Shown here: positions 57,780-64,000 of the stretch, piece by piece | Layout: every line of letters starts with the position of its first letter | Position numbering within the stretch: the stretch's first letter is position 1 | Program-made: the position numbers and the translations under genes | Notes under the pieces: model-generated | The model's database searches: none | What the model was told of the DNA's origin: nothing | What the model saw: only the letters and a program-made list of their open reading frames with translations | NCBI GenBank assembly: GCA_002110485.1 | Contig: MOWL01000002.1 | Location: 496,001 to 560,000 of the forward strand | From: Emergomyces orientalis | Lineage: Eukaryota; Ascomycota; Eurotiomycetes; Onygenales; Ajellomycetaceae | Reading direction: 5' to 3' | DNA: 64,000 nucleotides

Positions 57780-60700
57780 CAAAACCAAACTCGGCTAGCT
57801 GTGCGTTGTCGCAGGATCTCCAGAGTGATGAGGGAAATATAAAGCCGCCTTGCTATTCGATAAGCCTCGACAAAACCTCACTTATCTGACGAACGATATT
57901 GCGATCAATAGTTTTACTATTGGTTCTCAACCTGGCCAACGATCGTTATTTCTGGTAAACCGGCCTGCATGTTGGTTGTCCTCTCGGAAAAATGCGGGAG
58001 GATCTTTGTAGCAGACGGGTTCCTTCCCCATGTTTGGTTATTCCTATTGGTTTTTAGTATGCTTTGGTGCTCGTGGATGGCCGGTGGTTCCACCGCTGGC
58101 CATTCTGGTTGGTGGTTGCGAATTTGCGATCGGGGAGAAGTGGGGTGAGGCACCAGCTGTAGGGCTGTGGACCCGTCATTGTTTGCGGGGATAAACGGCC
58201 AAGTTTTTTTAAGGTTATCTCGGGGCGTTGTGGGCCTGGTTCTGGGGAGCACGGGTTCGTGATTTATTAGTTAATGTGTTTGACGTCTATCCCCCACTCC
58301 CTTTTTTTCCCCTTCCCATTCCCGTTCCCGTTCCCTTTGTTTTGACCAGATTCCAACCCTTCGAGAACGGAGTTATGACTTCAAGAAGAGACCTCATATT
58401 TTCATTTGCTTTTCCCATTTAGCCTGTTTGGATTTCTATTATTTTGCTTTCATCAATGTGCCTTGCCTTCACTGGTCCCAAACATCATCCCTTTTGCATT
58501 AACTTGGACTTATTTGTATTTTCCCTTACGAAATCCATTCTTTATTTTTTATTCTCAATGCAAGTATTAGTATTTCCATATCTTCGTTTGTCTCCTTTTT
58601 ACTCTAGATTGTATCGCAGCCAAATTTGACCCACGATAAATAAACCATTAAGTCCCTACTAGTTGAACCTACATTTTTGGATTTTCCTCTTTTCATTTCA
58701 GTATTCCACGATTAGTCAGGGGAGGGAGCATCGAAGTTAATCATTTGAAAGTTGATTGGTTCTCCAAACATCATTTTTCTGCTACACCAGATGTCTCCTA
58801 AAGAAAGCACGTTTGACATCTCAGCCCACCACTCACGCCTTAAGCATAGTCAATTGTTGACGTGTTAGCCTCGATTTCCGTGAAATGAAAAGGGATATCA
58901 GACAGAATCAATCTGCGTACGAGCTAGTTTGACAGTCCCCTCCCGACATTTCCCCCTTTTTCCATATTTTGTAGATGCACAGCCTATAACCCGCCGACAA
59001 GTATTAGACGAAGCCTCGTTTTCGATTCTTTGGCCGTTAGAAAAGGTGAGGCGTCCACCGAGGGATGGAGGAATGTATGTTTTGTGCGGTACATTAGTAT
59101 CTGGATGCCAGGATCAGATAGTTCGGTAACTAGTTAAATATTGTATGCCATGAGTGAGGGAGGTGAACAAAGAAAATCTTCAGCCGAAGCCTGGTTCTCT
59201 GCTTGCGTAGACTGCATTATGTAATCTAACCATGCTGACTAACTAGGTAGCTATCATTTCTGTTTGTGATAAAGGTGATATTCGAACAGAACGCCCTGCA
59301 GTGTTCAGTTGGCTTTTTGGTTCATTAGTCAAAATCTGAACATGATTTTTTGGTAGGTTTAAGCTGAAGCTTGATTCGTAAATGAGAAAGGAGAAAGGAG
59401 AGAACAAAAAGAAAAGAGAACGTAAGTAACCTGTCGGATAAATTAGGGAGAATAGCGAATATCATATCGAGCCGACCAACTGCTATTTCTGCCGATTTGG
59501 TGATATTCATAGATTTTGACCTAATTTCGTATGCGTTGTTCTGTTTAATCAGTACTATCTACCAATGACTTCTCTTCCTCTTTCTGACGCATGAACTAGC
59601 CCATTTCTACCTTGGATCGGGCCTCCTGGCTGCCAGTGGTTGAACCGTGGAGATCACCATTCGTTCTTTGCCTAAAAATACTAACACCCATAGTACCTCA
59701 CAGCAAACCTTGTGGTCAAGCCAGCTGAACTCCAAGGATGTGACGATAAATAATAGCCGAACCCTGCCTTTCCACTCCCCGCAAATTTTTGCGAATAGCA
59801 AGCGAACTTGAACTCCTGTCCATCCATCTACGCAAGAGATGTCATTTCGCCTCATCAACCACGTGCTCTTCAACCAGGTGACATGCCGAGCTTCCCCCGA
59901 AGTTTCCCGAGTCGCATTCCATCCTTTTTCCATCCACGCAGGGCTCGTGTAAAGAAATATTACAGGGTCACGTAACGTAGCAGATTATATGCACCTCAGT
60001 GCAGATTATTGGGGTTGTGTGTACTCAAGGAGCATTGCACGTTACCTACCGGCGAGCGGTTGAGGTGTGATAGACGTTTCTTGCAAGCCTCACTTTGATG
60101 ATCACATAAAAGAACCATTTGTGACGTGAACACCCCCCCCCCCCCGGGGAACCCTCCGAACGTGTGAGACACGATAACTTGTTTACGCTTTTTGCTAACC
60201 GGCGAGTTCTCGGGTAAATTTTGTCGGTGAATGAATATCAAGATGAAGTTTTCCTTTCCATCATTTCCGCAAGGCCGATTCAATCAATTGCCGAGCTTTC
60301 AAGGTTTATTATCGCTTCTATGGAATAGCTTAACAGCCCCTCGTGTGTAATTCAGCTAGGACTTTAGTCCAATATGGCGACGACATGCGTATACATCAGG
60401 CATAAATCAGATTGTTGCCTTTCTGTACATCTCATCTGGCATATTTTCAGCGCCCGCATGATTAGCGACCTGAACGCGTGCTTATTCGCTTATAGAGCCC
60501 GGTTTCCTGCACCTGGTGGGGCTGACAGGCAAATCGCTGCCCGATGCTCAGCACCCTTCCAAGGCTGATCGGCTAGCGCTTTTCCAGCAAATATGGATTT
60601 ATTGAAGGTGGACGTTGCTGCATATCTTACAGCTTATGTACGAAATAATAAACTGTCAGCGAGTGGGTAACTCCTATGCTAACCAAATCATGCACTCTGA

Positions 60701-61706
60701 ACCAATGTCCATATACTTGGCCACACTGTACTTCCTACCAGGCCGCTGACGAGGCTAAACTGTGTGTCCTAAGAAGTCAGGGTCTATCTAGTACTGTACA
60801 ACAGCTGCCCGACAGCAGCGCCACCAACCCTGAGGAACCTACTTGACCATTAGATCTCACCCCTTTACATATGCTGCATCGCCAGTTACACGGTTCATCC
60901 TAATGACTTGAGCTTGGTGCGTTGTATGGCAAACGAAAATATAGCCGCTGATTGGTCCGATGCCATTTCATTTGGGAACAATGCCTGCTTCCCCAGGTTT
61001 CTCTCTTAGCATAACGGCCTTCTTCTCATTCCTCGCCGGAGATAAATGCCCCGGAAAAGCAGAGTCTAATAGCTTGGCCCTTTTTTTCCTTTGAGGCAGA
61101 AGCCTCTTAAAATACAAGGAGAAGTGGCCAATAAACCTAACGCACAGGTGTTATGCCGGAGTTTCTGTTTGCTCATCCATGTTGGCTGTCTGGGGTCGCC
61201 TGGGGTCGCCGCTTTCGGAAATAGGTCTGTAGAAGTGAAATTCGGCAAAACTGGGCTGAACGGGTTGAGAATGCGTATGCACAGTAATGTATATTGCTGT
61301 ACGTGTACATGAACTTGATAGGGATGACAGAACGCCTTGCGGCCGTGGGGTAGGATTTCCGAGCGATGTGTTGGGACTAAAGGGAGTTAAGCGAATGGAC
61401 GCGACGAACCAGCTTTGATCGCTTAACTCGCTAGAATGTTTATCTGGCCCACCTCGTTTGAGCACGATGACATGCTATGGAACTGGAGATTGTAAAAAGC
61501 GATGTAAATGGTAATATCTTTTCTTGGCAGTATTTAGAGTGATGATGATTTTAAAGCTAATTTCGTGCAAAAAGTTTTGAACAGGAATATGAATATCATT
61601 CAACGAAACGATCTAGGACAATTTAATTATTTGTCTGCAGGTTGTTGCGTTTCTAAACCTTCCAAAAGAGCTGGACGACAAGCAGCCATAACAAATACGG
61701 AGTGAC
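57780..61706. other. Intergenic, no gene called
   Basis: 3.9 kb with no recognisable gene. It contains a 13-C run at 60133-60145, a duplicated TGGGGTCGCC at about 61191-61211 and a GTACTGTAC at 60791-60799. Minus-strand frames of 111 codons (57917-58252) and 108 codons (59607-59933) have no family features. Confidence 0.5.
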
Positions 61707-64000
61707 CTACAGATGCAATTCTTTAACATTACCGTTTTCCTCAACGCTACCCTCGTTAGCTGGCGTGCAGCTGTATAGAACCAGTGGTGTCCCAGCGAGC
61801 TCCGCTTTAATCTGCAACGAGACGAATCGAGAAAAGAAACGGCTGTGGCCAAAAGGGCCACCCATGTACCACAATCCCGGATCTAAGGGGGGTTGTTAAT
61901 TGTATTGTGCCAAAGGGATCGCATAGGTGCAACATTGCAACTTACGGCCAATCGGTTTCCAAGCTCCCCGAACTTCCCCTTCCTCATCAAGTCCCCAAAA
62001 TTCATCAATATGGGCTGCAACATCGGCGCCTAGAATCCTAGCAACAGTGGGACGAAAGGACATTTCAAAACCTGTCGCTAGAATGATGATGTCGGCTTTA
62101 AGTTCGGAGCCATCCTCAAACATGAGGCCGTCTTTCGAGTAGCCGGTTATCGAGGAGTCGGACTTGACTTTAATCTGAAAGGGGTCAAGGACTGTTAGCT
62201 CGCCTGAAAGATTGTCCTACTGGATTCATCGCAGGTGTGAATATTGGATGAGTTAAAAAAGGAAATGGGTCATACCAAACCTTGGGCAACTTTTGCCGAT
62301 GTCCCTACATCAATATAATGCCTGCACTTTATTAGTTATCAATCAAACATGGGGGTCTCCTTGGGAGAATTGGGAGTCTGAAATGTATGAAGGTTGTGAA
62401 TGTATTACCGGCCGCCCTCCTCATAAAGAGTGGAGATCGGATTGCCACATCTTTTCACCCTAAATCCCACATGCTCTAGAGCGTCGAATCGTTCAGTGTT
62501 TTGACTCATCATGGCATTAAAACGGGAAGTGACCATTTTGTTGACTATTGAAAGTGGAGTAGTGTATTCAATCCGGTCGGCTAGGTTGGTGGGAAGTATA
62601 TCATTGTATCTCACTTGTAGTTAGTTAGCTTCTATCAACATCTCATATATCGCATCAAAATGAAATAACTTACTCTTGGCTCCTATATGCGTTGCACTCA
62701 ATCAATACATGTCATTTTTTGAAGTAGTATAGTTGATGGGTAGAACCTTTACCTTGTTGATACTGTTCAAATGGCAGAACGACTAATAACCACGAACACA
62801 ATCTCAGCAACGTTTCTCTAGATGCATGGCCGTCGCCAGCGAACAAAGGAAAATAATTACTCACATGTTCGTCCCCTCTGCACCATCGTGATGGAGGAGA
62901 GACCGGCTTCCACCATATCATCACATACATCATGAGCTAGATAGGTGAGTTTAGATAAATTTGCTTCAGGGTTTTTTTTCTCCATGTGATTTCTTACCGG
63001 TGTTTGCAGATCCAACAACCTATGGTAAATCAAGGTTAGCTGCGTCATGGCATGTGAAACGGGGTGACATACCACTGCTGATTTTCCCTTCCATTGAGAT
63101 GCAGATTTGTATTCAACGGAATGGAGGACTAATCCTCCAAACTTTTCCTAGTTAATTTTAGAAGAGGGTTCATTGTCTTGATAGGTATGTCAAATCATCC
63201 AAGGGAAAATAAGTGTTGATATAGTATACCCTTTCAGGAAAAGTAGGGGCAACTGGAATTTGACCCCCGGCTCCAGTGGCCAGAACGAGATGCCGGGCTA
63301 CCACGCGCATTTCTCCTTCCTTACGACGGATTACCAGATTCCATTTCTTTTCCTCTTTGTCCCAAGAACCGGACACTAACTGTGACGAGAGCCAAACATT
63401 CTACCAATTTTCCCGGATTAGTTAGTATATTGTATGGATACGGAGAGGAATTAAAGATGGCCGAAGACTCACAATTCCGAGCTTGTCAGACCATAATTTA
63501 TAGCACTTTGCAAGATCGTACTTGGGCAGCAGCTCTGGATATGAATCACCAGGAAAGGTCCGCTCGAAAGGGAGATGCGCTACCAATATCACAGGCTTAG
63601 CTATCAATACTGCGCCCTATCCATGCCGAATTGGCTTACCATATGCTCTGAGTGTGTGTAACTTCATTGAGTCGTATCTCAAAAGCCAATTATCCCCTAC
63701 GTTATCATTTTTATCGACAAGAAGGTAGTTGATCCGCAATGATTGCAGGCGTCCCGCGGTGGATAATCCACAGTGGCCAGCACCAACTACCAGGCAGTCA
63801 AATTGGTTGGTTTCGGGGTTAATGATCCGTGTCTGTGGATTCGGTACATCAACATCTGGATGCCCCTCAAGCCTCTCCAAGATTGTTCTGAGTATCCATA
63901 TCTTCCACGTGTCTCCCCCGTCAGGCACAAGCGAAACCATGCCCGAGCAAAAAGAAGCTGGACAACCCTTTGTTTGAAATGTAAATCTAGCTTCCACCCA
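61707..64000 (-). CDS. Flavin-containing monooxygenase, 5' end off the window
   Basis: Twelve visible exons: beyond 64000 to 63640, 63579-63473, 63400-63230, 63147-63073, 63019-62998, 62936-62865, 62782-62753, 62682-62674, 62613-62409, 62321-62276, 62174-61946 and 61882-61707. All phases agree, giving 500 residues to the stop. The window opens inside what looks like an N-terminal NTF2-like region (ARFTFQTKG, WKIWILRTILERL). Then come the FAD Rossmann motif VVGAGHCG, DKNDNVGDNWLLRYDSMKLH, the NADPH-site region SAVVVGSANTAHDV, LATGFE, and the C-terminal HPGLWYMGGPFGHSRFFSRF. This matches fungal class B flavin monooxygenases that oxidise soft nucleophiles using NADPH and O2; the substrate is unknown. 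The eighth exon is only nine bases and should be checked. No cluster neighbours are visible to the left. Confidence 0.9.

Noticed and set aside
1..64000. CRISPR arrays, operons, bacterial promoters or prophage
   Set aside because: The window is eukaryotic with spliceosomal introns throughout; no regularly spaced repeats were seen.

Overview
The window looks like a nuclear contig from a filamentous ascomycete. Eurotiomycetes, perhaps Onygenales, is my best guess, but no marker here fixes the order. The reasons are short GT-AG introns of about 50-210 bases in most genes, a septin with the P-loop, SKAD and WG...NPEHCDF signatures of the filament-specific AspE type, a long fungal annexin, a Fot1/pogo DNA transposon, and long gene-free stretches rich in A/T runs. 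No viral, bacterial or organellar segment was recognised. Gene models were built by hand from splice sites, reading phase and family resemblance; no database search was possible.

Layout. At 1.7-8.4 kb lie two unrecognised proteins, one with a pair of protein phosphatase 1 docking-like motifs, and a Gdt1 Golgi Mn/Ca transporter. At 9.1-12.3 kb is a telobox Myb protein (TRF/Taz1/Tbf1 type) whose upstream region carries a cluster of TTAGGG telomere-type repeats. At 14.2-16.1 kb is a complete but dead pogo-type transposon with 74-bp inverted repeats and a TA target duplication. At 16.5-25.5 kb are an annexin, a frameshifted DUF1826-like gene and the septin. At 29.7-38.5 kb are a secreted VPS62-family protein, a DOPA-dioxygenase-family protein and an amidoligase-like protein, widely spaced. 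At 40.4-48.3 kb is a dense housekeeping block: an RS-rich nuclear protein, kinetochore protein Sos7, ribosomal proteins S9 and L21 (head to head) and a Rim2-type mitochondrial nucleotide carrier. About 9 kb without a recognisable gene follows, then a small unknown gene, another 3.9-kb gap, and the 3' part of a flavin-containing monooxygenase running off the right edge.

Connections. The genes do not form an obvious pathway or biosynthetic cluster. The most suggestive link is regulatory. The telobox Myb protein is of a type that binds TTAGGG, its own upstream region carries TTAGGG repeats, and the S9/L21 intergenic promoter carries one TTAGGGTT. This fits an autoregulated telomere/ribosomal-protein factor, but it is an inference. 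I found no convincing new multi-gene system; the individually interesting items are listed as findings.
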